A stretch of DNA of 64,000 bases from Teredinibacter waterburyi (lineage in GTDB: Bacteria; Pseudomonadota; Gammaproteobacteria; Pseudomonadales; Cellvibrionaceae): assembly GCF_001922985.1 (NCBI RefSeq), contig NZ_MRUH01000167.1:112236-176235 (forward strand), read 5' to 3'. Below are positions 1 through 10,456 of this stretch, piece after piece (the stretch's first letter is position 1; each line of letters starts with the position of its first letter). The notes below the pieces were generated by a model. That model was not told the DNA's origin, did not search any database, and saw nothing but the letters and a program-made list of their open reading frames with translations. The position numbers and the translations under genes were made by a program.

Positions 1-796
<796 letters not shown>

Positions 797-861
797 CTTG
801 TCGGCCCTAACATCGTCGGCGCTAACAATACTGGTTTAGCTGCCTATATCGGTGAGGGAAT

Positions 862-884
862 GAAGTCGCGCTTACAGCGACTTC
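862..884. terminator. Stem-loop across the purE stop codon
   Basis: Perfect 8-bp arms GAAGTCGC (862-869) and GCGACTTC (877-884) enclose a 7-nt loop that includes the purE stop. There is no good U-tract on the minus strand, so this may be a processing or stability hairpin and not an efficient terminator. Confidence 0.4.
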
Positions 885-1378
885 AACTTTTCCTGTAACG
901 CAGCGTCTTTTTTTATCACTTCAGCGGCGTTAGCGGCGCGTTCGGCAATAAGTTTTTGATGCATATCGGCATCGCCAACGGCAATAATCTGTGCGGCAAG
1001 ATAAGCCGCATTCTTTGCCCCAGCTTTGCCGATAGCAACGGTGGCAACCGGTATACCGCCAGGCATTTGTACGGTAGACAAAAGCGCATCTAAGCCATCT
1101 AGCGAACCGTTGATAGGGACGCCAATAACGGGGCGCAAGGTAATTGCCGATACCGCGCCAGCCAAGTGTGCCGCCATTCCTGCCGCGCAAATAAAGGCGG
1201 CACAACCGCGTTGATCAGCGTCAGTAACATAGTCGTGGGTAGCTTTTGGAGTGCGATGTGCGGAAGTAACCTTGGCTTCGAAAGGAATTTCCAGCTTATT
1301 GAGGACTGCAAAAGCGGTTTCCATAATAGGTAGGTCGGAGTCAGACCCCATTAAAATTGCAACAAATGGCTTGCTCAT
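872..1378 (-). CDS. purE: N5-carboxyaminoimidazole ribonucleotide mutase PurE
   Basis: PurE class I converts N5-CAIR to CAIR in purine synthesis. The product has the GSDSDLP phosphate-binding motif near the N-terminus, SAHRTP around residue 43, and the GxAAHLAG and PVIGVPI segments typical of the family; at about 168 residues it has the usual length. I place the start at ATG 1376-1378 (MSKPF), which has GGAG 9 nt upstream. A longer in-frame reading begins with a TTG that lies inside this ribosome-binding site, so it is unlikely. PurK, the N5-CAIR synthase that normally follows purE in gammaproteobacteria, is absent: tsaC comes next. Confidence 0.95.
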   Translation of the reverse strand: MSKPFVAILMGSDSDLPIMETAFAVLNKLEIPFEAKVTSAHRTPKATHDYVTDADQRGCAAFICAAGMAAHLAGAVSAITLRPVIGVPINGSLDGLDALLSTVQMPGGIPVATVAIGKAGAKNAAYLAAQIIAVGDADMHQKLIAERAANAAEVIKKDAALQEKLKSL

Positions 1379-1559
1379 GACAAACGTCTCCAAATTTTAT
1401 CTAAGGTTATCTATAAAAATGGTGGCGCCGACCTGTTATAGGGCGGCACGCCGTTATTGGAACAAAATTCCAATAATTTTTGAGGGCCGGCAAAGGTACT
1501 GGAATTCGTGCGTTCCGGCAAGTAATTGTCTAGACCAGACTCTTATAAGGACGGAAAGA

Positions 1560-2726
1560 CTATACGACTCTATAGCCTTGTACGTTGCTCTGTTTGATTC
1601 GCATATAACCTGTGCCGACATTTGCCACCAAACCTTTCAATTCGAGCGTTAGTAAACATGCCATAACCTCGCCCACAGGCAGCTCGGTTCGGTCGACAAG
1701 ATTATCAATGGAGGTGGCCTCATATCCGAGCGCCTGCAACACGCGGTCCTCTTCTTCATTACCGACAATTTCGGCGGCAACCGCGCTAGTATCGGGTATA
1801 CGATCAAAACTCAGTTGTTGCCACTGCATGGACAAAAAGCCTTTTAACTCGTCGACTATATCCTGAGCCGTTTCAACGAGCTTGGCGCCGTCTTTGATCA
1901 AAGCGTGGCAACCACGGGCGAGAGGATTGTGGATGGAGCCGGGTATCGCAAACAGCTCGCGATTTTGCTGGACAGCGTAGCGCGCAGTAATCAACGAACC
2001 GCTGCGCACGGCGGCTTCGACAACCAAGGTTCCGTAACAAAGGGCGCTGATAATACGGTTTCGCTGCGGGAAGTTGGCGGGCTGAGCACTGGTCCCCAGT
2101 GGGAACTCACTAACAATAGCTCCACCGTTGTGCAATATCTGGTCGGCCAAGGACTTATTGCGCTGCGGGTAGAGCACATCCAAACCCGTGCCGAGCACAG
2201 CAATGGTGTATCCGCGCACACTGAGTGCGCCCTTGTGCGCTTCGGTATCGACACCCAAAGCCAAACCGCTAGTGATAGTAAATCCTGCGCTGGCAAGTGC
2301 AGCACTGAAATCATAAGCTGAACTGCGCCCAGATGGCGACGGACTACGGCTGCCAATAACGGCTATTTGTGGCATCGAAAGACGGTTAACATCCCCAGCG
2401 ACATAGAGTATCGGCGGCGGACGTTTAATTTCGCGAAGCAGTTCAGGGTAATTCGGATGATCGGTATCCATCACCACAACATTATGCTGGTCGGCCCATT
2501 TTATATCTGCGCGAACTTTGTCGACGAGCGCCGATTCTTCGCCACGTTCGCGAAATTCACGTAATTGTTGAATGGCCTCAGGTGTGAGGAGATCGGCAAG
2601 GGATTCTAGCGGAGCGGAAAGCACTGCGTTGGGGCTGGAAAAACGTTCGACCAGCTTCCAATAGGTAGCGGCTCCTACACCGGGCAACCTTAACAGCAGT
2701 AGGCTTTGCTCAAGGGCACACAACAT
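1560..2726 (-). CDS. dprA: DNA-processing protein DprA
   Basis: DprA protects incoming single-stranded DNA and loads RecA during natural transformation; in non-competent bacteria it is a conserved recombination accessory. The 388-residue product has an N-terminal helix-hairpin-helix/SAM-like part (LLRLPGVGAATYWKLVERF), a central Rossmann-like domain with IAVIGSRSPSPSGR and TSGLALGVDTEAHKGAL (about residues 120-170), SEFPLGT and FPQRNRIISAL, and a C-terminal winged-helix (DML1-like) segment. The ATG at 2724-2726 has AAGGA at 7-nt spacing. It lies next to tsaP as in Pseudomonas, with purE downstream. No other competence gene is seen here. Confidence 0.95.
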   Translation of the reverse strand: MLCALEQSLLLLRLPGVGAATYWKLVERFSSPNAVLSAPLESLADLLTPEAIQQLREFRERGEESALVDKVRADIKWADQHNVVVMDTDHPNYPELLREIKRPPPILYVAGDVNRLSMPQIAVIGSRSPSPSGRSSAYDFSAALASAGFTITSGLALGVDTEAHKGALSVRGYTIAVLGTGLDVLYPQRNKSLADQILHNGGAIVSEFPLGTSAQPANFPQRNRIISALCYGTLVVEAAVRSGSLITARYAVQQNRELFAIPGSIHNPLARGCHALIKDGAKLVETAQDIVDELKGFLSMQWQQLSFDRIPDTSAVAAEIVGNEEEDRVLQALGYEATSIDNLVDRTELPVGEVMACLLTLELKGLVANVGTGYMRIKQSNVQGYRVV

Positions 2727-2777
2727 ACTGTCGTCCTTGAAAGAGATGTTTGTGGTTTGATGAATATCGGAAATTTA

Positions 2778-2803
2778 ACAGTGACAGCGCTTACTGTCAC
2801 TGT
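2778..2803. terminator. Stem-loop between tsaP and dprA
   Basis: Arms ACAGTGACAG and CTGTCACTGT (10 bp, perfect) enclose a 6-nt loop, just past the tsaP stop. In the tsaP direction the stem is followed only by a weak TAAATTT, and in the opposite direction by TTTTAA. It may be a weak bidirectional terminator or a leader structure for dprA. Confidence 0.5.
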
Positions 2804-2816
2804 TTTAACTTACAGA

Positions 2817-3869
2817 TTACGGGTTTCGTACCCGATCGGATACAGAAATGCCGCGTTCAGCTTCAAGCACTAAGCCTAAACTGACTTTCTCGAAAGCGCG
2901 AAACACCATCAGAAGACCGGCGCGCTCATCGGGTAATTGCACCAAATCTTGACTAACGCGATCGCGGATTTTGCCACCGCGCTTATAGATAGCGAGCACA
3001 TTACCTGCGCCTACGCCCTCGCGTACACCGCGGTTGATAACCACAACGTCAAGCAAGCCGACTTGGTTGATACCGTCTTCAATGGCGAGAATGACACCAT
3101 TCACTTCGGTGTTTGGCGCCGAAGGATAAAAAGTCGTATCGATGGCACGCTCTTCCTGACGTAACAGGCGATCGCCGGCACGGACTTCTTCAGTGGTTCG
3201 AGTAGCTTTTAAAGTGCCAACATCACGCTCGCTGCTAATCAATTCCAAGCTGCCGATATCCTTTGCCATCATCCCCAGCATTTCACGGGTTTCTGGGTCG
3301 ACGTAAACATCACCGCTGCGATACAAGCCGTAGACGCGCTCAGCCGTATCAAAATCGCCGCGCGCATAAAGTTTATCGCCAGCACCAACAATTAGATGTT
3401 CATCCATGCCAGACAAAACATAGGGAGCACCTTCTATTTCTTGTTCGTCGACAATGCGGCTACGCGACAGGAAGCTGTTAATTTCATCCAGAGGAATAGT
3501 CGCTATCGCATCTTCCGTTGCCACAACACGAGCTTTGGGTGAGAGCTTAAACACACGACCGGAGGTATCTAGTGTCAGGCGAGGTTTGCCATCCATAAAG
3601 ATCAAGCGAATCAGATCGCCGGGATAGATAAGGTGAGGGTTTTTAATCTGGGTATTTACATGCCAGATTTCCGGCCACATCCAAGGGTTCTGTAGGAAGG
3701 TAGCGGAAATATCCCAAAGGGTGTCACCCTTTACCACCGTGTGGGAGGTAGGGAAGTTGTCGCGCAACTTTGGCTCTTCTGCCTTAGCGACGCCACAGAA
3801 GAGGACGCCACCGCCAAGAGCGAACGTTAATGCGAACGCGGCAATCCTTCCAGAAAATAGTCTTTTCAT
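2817..3869 (-). CDS. tsaP: LysM-domain protein, TsaP-like pilus-secretin-associated protein
   Basis: The product has a signal peptide (MKRLFSGR, then a hydrophobic stretch, cut after AKA about residue 30) and one LysM peptidoglycan-binding domain (about residues 43-91, with VVKGDTLWDIS and IYPGDLIRL). About 250 further residues include an AIYKRGG segment typical of the FlgT-like C-terminal part of this family. In Pseudomonas the LysM gene between dprA and def encodes TsaP, which anchors the type IV pilus secretin ring to peptidoglycan. The same position here supports that name, although no pilus gene is present. I chose ATG 3867-3869 (AGGA upstream; places the signal peptide at the N-terminus) over a 35-codon upstream extension. 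Confidence 0.85.
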   Translation of the reverse strand: MKRLFSGRIAAFALTFALGGGVLFCGVAKAEEPKLRDNFPTSHTVVKGDTLWDISATFLQNPWMWPEIWHVNTQIKNPHLIYPGDLIRLIFMDGKPRLTLDTSGRVFKLSPKARVVATEDAIATIPLDEINSFLSRSRIVDEQEIEGAPYVLSGMDEHLIVGAGDKLYARGDFDTAERVYGLYRSGDVYVDPETREMLGMMAKDIGSLELISSERDVGTLKATRTTEEVRAGDRLLRQEERAIDTTFYPSAPNTEVNGVILAIEDGINQVGLLDVVVINRGVREGVGAGNVLAIYKRGGKIRDRVSQDLVQLPDERAGLLMVFRAFEKVSLGLVLEAERGISVSDRVRNP

Positions 3870-4187
3870 CACGAGGTCCTGTTGAGTTTGGCACGTTTGC
3901 GTGCCACTACCTGACGTGTTTTCGCTAAAAACGTTGTAAGAAACGACAAAGGATATCGCTACCACTAACAACAACTATCAGCGTTATAGAAGCCTTTCCG
4001 GCCACTACTGGTTATAATAGTCCATGCACGACGTCACGGTAGTGATGCAAAACGCGAATTCAAAGATGAAATCGCCGCCTGCGGCCTCATTAACCTGCAC
4101 GTATCGGCACTCGAAAAACAGTATATCTGCTGTTTGATCATAATGTTAGCAGCGAAAGTTGCCTAGTTACTAGAAGTTTGTCACGTA
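3870..4187. other. Divergent intergenic region, tsaP / def
   Basis: This 318-bp gap separates two divergent operons and must hold a promoter for each. A perfect TATAAT lies at 4013-4018 on the plus strand, but no convincing -35 is seen 16-18 bp upstream. No RNA gene or repeat was recognised. Confidence 0.5.
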
Positions 4188-4691
4188 ATGGCCTTGTTAC
4201 CTATACTCGAATTCCCAGATCCACGCTTGCGCACTATCGCCAAGCCGGTCACCGAAGTTGACGACCGCATTCGCACCTTAGTCGACGATATGCTCGAAAC
4301 GATGTACGACGCGCCAGGCGTCGGCTTGGCCGCGACCCAAGTCAATGTTCATGAGCAGGTGATAGTGATCGATGTGAGCGAAACCAACGATCAACCGATG
4401 GTGTTTATCAACCCCAAGATCGACGTGCTCGACAATGTTATGCACGACTATGAAGAGGGCTGCCTATCGGTGCCGGGTTTTTACGAATCCGTTTCCCGTC
4501 CAGAACACGTCAGTGTTACCGCCCTCGACCGGGACGGTAATTCGTTCACCATCAAGCCGGACGGGCTTTTGGCTGTCTGCGTTCAACACGAAGTTGATCA
4601 CCTCAACGGCAAGCTATTCGTAGACTATGTTTCCAATATCAAACGCCAGCGTATTCGCAAAAAACTCGAAAAACAGCAGCGAGCGCTCTAG
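4188..4691 (+). CDS. def: Peptide deformylase
   Basis: Def removes the N-formyl group from nascent proteins and uses a metal ion (Fe2+). All three family motifs are present: GVGLAATQ (motif 1, about residues 45-52), EGCLSVPG (motif 2, with the metal-binding Cys) and QHEVDHLNG (motif 3, the HExxH metal site). At 167 residues it matches the type I gammaproteobacterial enzyme. It is first in the plus-strand run def-fmt-rsmB-trkA-trkH, the conserved order in Pseudomonas and relatives, pairing the formylation and deformylation enzymes. Confidence 0.97.
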   Translation: MALLPILEFPDPRLRTIAKPVTEVDDRIRTLVDDMLETMYDAPGVGLAATQVNVHEQVIVIDVSETNDQPMVFINPKIDVLDNVMHDYEEGCLSVPGFYESVSRPEHVSVTALDRDGNSFTIKPDGLLAVCVQHEVDHLNGKLFVDYVSNIKRQRIRKKLEKQQRAL

Positions 4692-4800
4692 TCAGCGCTG
4701 CGCTGATGAGCGTCGGCCTAAGTTAGGCTAGTAGCAGTAGGTGTCGCCAAAACGGCGTCGCCCTGCCGTTTTTTCTCCCGCCCTACATTAAGGTTCTCCA

Positions 4801-5856
4801 TTGATTGCAGACACTCCGCTTAAAGTTATTTTTGCCGGCACGCCGGACTTCGCCGCTCAGCATTTGCAGGCTTTGATCGAAAGTGAGCACCAACTTATTG
4901 CCGTTTACACACAGCCGGATCGACCCGCCGGACGCGGTAAAAAACTAGCGCCAAGCCCGGTAAAGCAGCTTGCCCTGTCAGCTGGGGTCCCATTGTTTCA
5001 GCCCGCAAGTTTAAAGTCCGATGAAGCCCAAACCGAGCTAGCCGCACTTGATGCAGACGTGATGATTGTGGTGGCCTATGGATTGATCCTACCGCTCGCC
5101 GTGTTGAGCGCTCCCCGACTTGGCTGTTTAAACGTCCACGGATCTATTTTGCCGCGCTGGCGCGGTGCCGCTCCGATTCAACGGGCGATCGAAGCCGGCG
5201 ACAAGGTTTCGGGTGTGACTATTATGCAAATGGACGAAGGCCTCGACACCGGCGACATGCTGTTGGTCGCCGAAACACCTATCGAAGCCACCACCAGTTC
5301 CGCCGACCTTTACCAATCCCTGGCGCAGCTTGGCCCGAAGGCCTTATTGGCAACACTTGATCAGCTGAGTGCCGGAACCGCGATAGCGCACCCCCAAGAT
5401 AACAACCTCGCCAGCTACGCCCACAAAATTGACAAGGCGGAAGCCGAGATCAATTGGTCCGCCGCTGCCATCGACATCGATCGCAAAATTCGTGCGTTCA
5501 ACCCCGCCCCCATTTGTTTTACCTGGCTAAACGGCGAGCGTTTCAAAATTCATGCGGCAACACCAATCGATCTCGACCCTAAAGCTGATACCAAGCCGCC
5601 AGGTACCATATTGGTCAATGATCGCCAGCAACTTTTAGTCGCCTGTGGAAGCGGTGCGCTAGCGCTGACAAAGCTCCAAGTTCCGGGTAAAAAAGCCATG
5701 TCTTTGGCCGAGTTTAGTAATGGCTACGCGCAGCTCTGCCCAATCGGATCCCGTCTTGGCGACAAGCCTGATGCCGCTGCAAACAACAGCAACGCCAGTG
5801 ATAGCCCACCCCCTCAAAACGCCACTAGTCATAAAAATGGAGCGCAAAGCGCGTGA
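4801..5856 (+). CDS. fmt: Methionyl-tRNA formyltransferase
   Basis: Fmt formylates initiator Met-tRNA using 10-formyl-THF. The N-terminal formyltransferase domain shows VIFAGTPDFAAQHL, the folate and catalytic loop NVHGSILPRWRGAAPIQRAI (about residues 110-130) and GVTIMQMDEGLDTGDML; an OB-like C-terminal domain follows. The start is TTG at 4801 with AAGG about 7 nt upstream, and no ATG near it is in frame. At 351 residues it is about 35 longer than E. coli Fmt because of a polar, low-complexity C-terminal tail rich in Asn, Ala and Ser. Its stop overlaps the GTG of rsmB by 4 nt, implying translational coupling. Confidence 0.96.
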   Translation: MIADTPLKVIFAGTPDFAAQHLQALIESEHQLIAVYTQPDRPAGRGKKLAPSPVKQLALSAGVPLFQPASLKSDEAQTELAALDADVMIVVAYGLILPLAVLSAPRLGCLNVHGSILPRWRGAAPIQRAIEAGDKVSGVTIMQMDEGLDTGDMLLVAETPIEATTSSADLYQSLAQLGPKALLATLDQLSAGTAIAHPQDNNLASYAHKIDKAEAEINWSAAAIDIDRKIRAFNPAPICFTWLNGERFKIHAATPIDLDPKADTKPPGTILVNDRQQLLVACGSGALALTKLQVPGKKAMSLAEFSNGYAQLCPIGSRLGDKPDAAANNSNASDSPPPQNATSHKNGAQSA

Positions 5857-7295
5857 CTCAACTTCGCGCTCATGCCGCCAAGACCCTCGCTAGCGTGCTG
5901 CGCGGCCAGTCGCTCGCAACCCAATTTGAAAGCGCCGCAAGCAAGGTCGATACACGCGACCGGCCCCTGTTTCAGGAGCTTTGTCTCGGTACATTACGCC
6001 GCTTCCACAGCCTTGAATTGCTAGCGCTAGCGCTGCTAGACAAGCCCTTTCGCAACAAAGACCAAGACGTATTCGCACTGTTGTTGATCGGCCTTTACCA
6101 GTTGCGCTACCTGCGTACCCCCGATCATGCGGCGATTTCCGAAACCGTAGAAGGTAGCCGCAAACTTAAAAAACCTTGGGCTAGCGGTTTGATCAACGGC
6201 GTATTGCGCAACTATTTGCGACAACAGGACGAGCTGACGGAAAGGCTCAGCAAAGACCCGGTATTTCTCTACTCGCACCCGCGCTGGCTCACCAATCGCG
6301 TACGCGCCGCATGGCCGGAGCAATGGCGAGACATCCTCAGCGCCAACAACGAAACTCCACCACTGTTTATACGCGTCAATGCCACCCGCAGTAGTGTCGC
6401 TCAGCTAGCACAGCGCTTAACCGCGGCGGATATTGGCTTTAGTCGCAATCCGATGATCCCCTCTGGCCTGCAACTCAACAGCAGTTGTGATATTCGCCAG
6501 CTACCTGGTTTTAGTGACGGTGAATTCTCGGTTCAAGACGCCGCAGCACAGCAAGCCGCGTCACTTTTAGATTTGAAACCCGGTCAGCGTGTGCTCGATG
6601 CCTGCTGTGCCCCGGGCGGAAAAACCTGCCACATCCTCGAAACCGAACCGCAACTCGAGCAGCTCATAGCTGTAGAACTCGAACCCCATCGCATGGCTCG
6701 GGTCGAAGAAAACCTTGACCGTCTCGGTTTGGCCGCCAAGGTCAAGCTGGTGGTCGGCGACGCTGCGCAACCCAACCAATGGTGGGATGGCAAAACCTTT
6801 GACCGCATTCTTCTAGATGTGCCCTGTTCAGCTACCGGTGTTATCCGCCGTCACCCCGATATAAAACTACTGCGTCGCGACAGCGATCTTGTTAAGCTTG
6901 CCACACTACAACGGCAGATTCTTCGCGCCATGTGGAGCACTCTGGCTTCCGGCGGGCGTTTACTTTATGCAACCTGCTCAGTCCTGCCAGAAGAAAACGA
7001 GCAGGTTATTGAGGAGTTTCTCGCCGAGCAAACCGACGCTTACCACCTACCCCTCAGCCAAGCGAGAAATGTACCCGCAGAAACGGAGCTTTTGGAAGGT
7101 GAAGATGGATCGATCGAGGCGGCATCTAACACTGCCGAGGCTATGTCCGAAGCCGGCATTGGCGCAAGTCTCGAACTAAGTAAAGCCGAATGGGGCAAAG
7201 TCGAATGGGGTATAGAAAGACCCTATGGACGGCAACTGTTTCCCAAAGAAAACAGCCACGACGGTTTTTACTACGCGCTTTTAGCGAAGCGTTAA
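5853..7295 (+). CDS. rsmB: 16S rRNA (cytosine-967-C5)-methyltransferase
   Basis: RsmB methylates C967 of 16S rRNA. The N-terminal NusB-like RNA-binding domain (about residues 1-140) is followed by a SAM-dependent NSUN/Sun methyltransferase domain with DACCAPGGKTCHILE (SAM site), DVPCSATGVIRRHPD (motif IV Cys) and YATCSVLPEENE (catalytic Cys, motif VI). At 480 residues it exceeds E. coli RsmB (429). The extra length is an acidic, Ala/Glu-rich insert between about residues 395 and 455, just before the conserved ending around QLFPKENSHDGFYYALL. It starts at GTG 5853, overlapping fmt. Confidence 0.95.
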   Translation: MTQLRAHAAKTLASVLRGQSLATQFESAASKVDTRDRPLFQELCLGTLRRFHSLELLALALLDKPFRNKDQDVFALLLIGLYQLRYLRTPDHAAISETVEGSRKLKKPWASGLINGVLRNYLRQQDELTERLSKDPVFLYSHPRWLTNRVRAAWPEQWRDILSANNETPPLFIRVNATRSSVAQLAQRLTAADIGFSRNPMIPSGLQLNSSCDIRQLPGFSDGEFSVQDAAAQQAASLLDLKPGQRVLDACCAPGGKTCHILETEPQLEQLIAVELEPHRMARVEENLDRLGLAAKVKLVVGDAAQPNQWWDGKTFDRILLDVPCSATGVIRRHPDIKLLRRDSDLVKLATLQRQILRAMWSTLASGGRLLYATCSVLPEENEQVIEEFLAEQTDAYHLPLSQARNVPAETELLEGEDGSIEAASNTAEAMSEAGIGASLELSKAEWGKVEWGIERPYGRQLFPKENSHDGFYYALLAKR

Positions 7296-7507
7296 TTGAA
7301 GGTTAAACACGGCTCGCAGCAAATTGAGCGATCGCCAGCTAAAGTGACTAATCAGAAGTGTGCTCACAAGCGCTCTTCACAAGTACCGAGCGCACGCGAA
7401 TAATGCGTTGGCACGCGAGAATAAACAGCAAGTAGACAAACCGTTGCGACGCAGGGTTTTCGCCCAGAGCGACCAACCCCCAGACATCACTGGCAAAACA
7501 TACCGAC

Positions 7508-8962
7508 ATGAAAATCATCATACTGGGCGCAGGGCGGGTCGGCGGCACGCTGGCGGCGAACCTGTCCAACGAAGCAAACGATATTACCGTAGTCGATAAA
7601 AACGAAGCGGCGCTGCGCGAATTGCGCGACCGTATCGATATTGGCGTGGTGGTTGGCCATGCGTCTCATCCGGCATCGCTAATGCAAGCGGGAATAGAAG
7701 ACGCCGATATGCTGATTGCGGTAACCGGGGTCGACGAGATCAACATGGTCGCCTGCCAAATAGCCCACAGCCTGTTTCGAACACCGACCAAGATTGCCCG
7801 CATCCGCTCACAGGAATACGCCCAACACAAAGGTCTATTCGATAATGCCGCAATACCGGTGGATGTAATTATTTCGCCCGAGCAGATTGTTTCGGATTAC
7901 CTGTTTCGCCTAATTGAGCAACCCGGAGCCCTACAAGTTCTGGATTTTGCCAACAGTACGGTGCAGTTAGTGGCCGTTAAAGCCTATTACGGTGGCCCTC
8001 TGGTCGGCCAAGAATTGCGCTTTCTGCGCAAGCATATCCCCCATGTCGATACCCGTGTAGCCGCCATTTACCGTCGCAACCGGCCGATTACACCAACCGG
8101 TAATACCGTAATCGAAGCGGATGACGAGGTATTTTTTATCGCCGCTAAGGCCGATATTCGCGCGGTAATGAGTGAACTCCGACGGCTCGACCGGCCCTAC
8201 AAACGCGTCGTAATTGCCGGTGGTGGCAACATTGGCCAGCGCCTCGCAGAGAAATTAGAAAATCGCTATTCCGTAAAAATTATCGAACGCAGTAGCGAAC
8301 GTGCTGTTGAACTCACCGAACATCTAAGTAAAACCATTGTGATTCAGGGTAACGCCTCCAGCCAAGACTTGCTGCTCGAGGTGAATATCGCGGAAACCGA
8401 TGTGTTTCTCGCCGTTACTAATTCCGATGAAGCCAATATTATGTCGTCGCTACTGGCAAAACGAATCGGCGCACGCAAAGTTCTCACGCTTATTGGTAAC
8501 CCCGCCTATGTGGATTTGGTCCAAGGTGGTGAGATTGATATTGCCATCTCGCCCCAGCAAGCAACCATTGGCTCACTACTCACCCACGTGCGTCGTGGTG
8601 ATATGGTGAATGTCCACTCATTGCGTCGCGGTGCCGCCGAAGCCATCGAAGTTATTGCCCACGGCGACCCAAGCACATCAAAGGTTGTCGGTCGTGCAGT
8701 AGAAGATATCGACCTGCCAGAGGGCGCAACCATTGGTGCCATTGTGCGGGAAGTTAGTAGCGCGCGCGGTTCTAACGAAATAATGCTCAATCCAGAGATT
8801 GCACTAACCGGCAGTACCAGCACCGATACAGTCCAAGAGGTTATTATTGCCCACGACGATATTGTTATTGAATCCGGTGACCACGTCATCGTGTTTCTGA
8901 TCGACAAGCGCTACACCCGCGATATCGAACGCCTGTTTCAGGTGGGCTTTACCTTTTTATGA
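7508..8962 (+). CDS. trkA: Trk potassium uptake system, NAD-binding regulatory protein TrkA
   Basis: TrkA is the peripheral cytoplasmic subunit that gates the TrkH K+ channel in response to nucleotides. Two tandem RCK (TrkA-N/TrkA-C) units are visible: a first Rossmann fold starting [16 protein letters not shown] and a second around residue 239 with [15 protein letters not shown]; both carry GxGxxG. At 484 residues it is slightly longer than E. coli TrkA (458). It is followed after 14 bp by trkH, forming a trkAH operon downstream of rsmB as in Pseudomonas. Confidence 0.96.
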   Translation: MKIIILGAGRVGGTLAANLSNEANDITVVDKNEAALRELRDRIDIGVVVGHASHPASLMQAGIEDADMLIAVTGVDEINMVACQIAHSLFRTPTKIARIRSQEYAQHKGLFDNAAIPVDVIISPEQIVSDYLFRLIEQPGALQVLDFANSTVQLVAVKAYYGGPLVGQELRFLRKHIPHVDTRVAAIYRRNRPITPTGNTVIEADDEVFFIAAKADIRAVMSELRRLDRPYKRVVIAGGGNIGQRLAEKLENRYSVKIIERSSERAVELTEHLSKTIVIQGNASSQDLLLEVNIAETDVFLAVTNSDEANIMSSLLAKRIGARKVLTLIGNPAYVDLVQGGEIDIAISPQQATIGSLLTHVRRGDMVNVHSLRRGAAEAIEVIAHGDPSTSKVVGRAVEDIDLPEGATIGAIVREVSSARGSNEIMLNPEIALTGSTSTDTVQEVIIAHDDIVIESGDHVIVFLIDKRYTRDIERLFQVGFTFL

Positions 8963-8976
8963 GTGGGCTTTAGATC

Positions 8977-10425
8977 ATGCATTACGCCATAATCTCGAAG
9001 GTTTTAGGTATTCTGTTAATGCTGTTTAGCTTAACAATGTTGCCGCCGGTTTTAGTGTCGCTGATCTTTCAAGACGGCGCTTTTATGAGTTTTATTATCG
9101 CCTTCGGGATCGCCTTTATTACCGGCCTCGCGGCCTGGCTACCCTTCTATCAATTGAATCGCGACCTGAATACCCGTGACGGCTTTTTAATTACCGCCAT
9201 GTTCTGGCTGGTACTCGCACTATTCGGTTCGGCGCCACTGATGCTCGCCGAAACAACCCAAATGCCCTTTACCGATGCTATGTTTGAGTCCCTTTCTGGC
9301 TTGACCACCACCGGCGCCACGGTGATGACGGGGTTGGATGCACTACCGGAATCAATTCTCTATTATCGACAACAACTGCAATGGCTCGGCGGCATTGGTA
9401 TCGTCGTGATTGCGGTAGCTATTTTGCCTATGCTCGGCGTGGGCGGCATGCAGTTGTACCGCGCAGAAACACCGGGCCCGGTAAAAGATTCCAAGCTGAC
9501 ACCACGCATTACGCAAACCGCGAAGTACCTCTTTTTAATTTATTTAACCCTTACGCTAGCTTGTGGCATCGCCTATTGGCTTGCCGGAATGTCGCCTTTC
9601 GAAGCCATTTGCCATGCTTTCTCCACTGTCGCCATCGGCGGGTTCTCTACCCACGACGCCAGTATTGGCTATTTTAATAGCGGCCCTATCATGGTGATTT
9701 GTACCATTTTTATGGTGCTTTCTGGGGTTAACTTTGCACTGCACTTTTTTGCTTGGCGAACTAAAAGCCTAGTGCATTATTTTCGCGACCCAGAGTTTAA
9801 GTTTTACGCTTTTATGCTGTTACTTGGTACGGCGCTGACCATCGGTTATCTAATGGTTAGCGGTGCCTATGATGTGAAAACCAGTATTCTCTACGGCTTA
9901 TTTGAGCTGGTATCTATTTTAACCACCACCGGTTTTGGTGTTGCCGACTTCTCGATCTGGCCAAGCTTTTTACCCTTTCTTATTTTTATGTTTGCCTTTA
10001 TGGGCGGCTGCGCCGGTTCGACTGGCGGCGGCATAAAGATGATTCGCGTATTGTTAATTATGAAACAGGGCTTGCGTGAAATTCACCGCTTAATTCACCC
10101 CAATGCGGTTATTCCAATTAAGATCGGCAGCAAAACAATTTCCGACCGTGTTATAGAATCGGTCTGGGGGTTTTTTGCGGTGTACGTTTTGTCGTACCTC
10201 ACCATGACCATGTTGTTATTGGGCACTGGCTTAGATTTTGTCACCGCATTTACCGCTGTAGGCGCTTGCTTAAACAATCTTGGCCCCGGCTTGGGTGAAG
10301 TTTCCGCTCACTACGGCTTAATCAACGACCCCGCTAAATGGATACTGTGTTTTGCGATGCTGTTGGGCCGGCTAGAAGTCTTTACCCTGCTGGTATTGTT
10401 TACCCCAATGTTTTGGCGACGCTAA
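8977..10425 (+). CDS. trkH: Trk potassium uptake protein TrkH
   Basis: TrkH is the membrane pore of the Trk system. It is a 482-residue polytopic protein with the four pseudo-repeated selectivity-filter loops of the SKT superfamily: LTTTGATVMTG (about 110), STVAIGGFSTHDAS (about 217), LTTTGFGVADFS and GACLNNLGPGLG, plus GGCAGSTGGGIKMIRVL (about 347). It is co-transcribed with trkA (14-bp gap). A second trkH paralogue lies immediately downstream in convergent orientation. Confidence 0.96.
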   Translation: MHYAIISKVLGILLMLFSLTMLPPVLVSLIFQDGAFMSFIIAFGIAFITGLAAWLPFYQLNRDLNTRDGFLITAMFWLVLALFGSAPLMLAETTQMPFTDAMFESLSGLTTTGATVMTGLDALPESILYYRQQLQWLGGIGIVVIAVAILPMLGVGGMQLYRAETPGPVKDSKLTPRITQTAKYLFLIYLTLTLACGIAYWLAGMSPFEAICHAFSTVAIGGFSTHDASIGYFNSGPIMVICTIFMVLSGVNFALHFFAWRTKSLVHYFRDPEFKFYAFMLLLGTALTIGYLMVSGAYDVKTSILYGLFELVSILTTTGFGVADFSIWPSFLPFLIFMFAFMGGCAGSTGGGIKMIRVLLIMKQGLREIHRLIHPNAVIPIKIGSKTISDRVIESVWGFFAVYVLSYLTMTMLLLGTGLDFVTAFTAVGACLNNLGPGLGEVSAHYGLINDPAKWILCFAMLLGRLEVFTLLVLFTPMFWRR

Positions 10426-10456
10426 ACTTCTACTTTCTAAATCCTAAACTCCTAAG

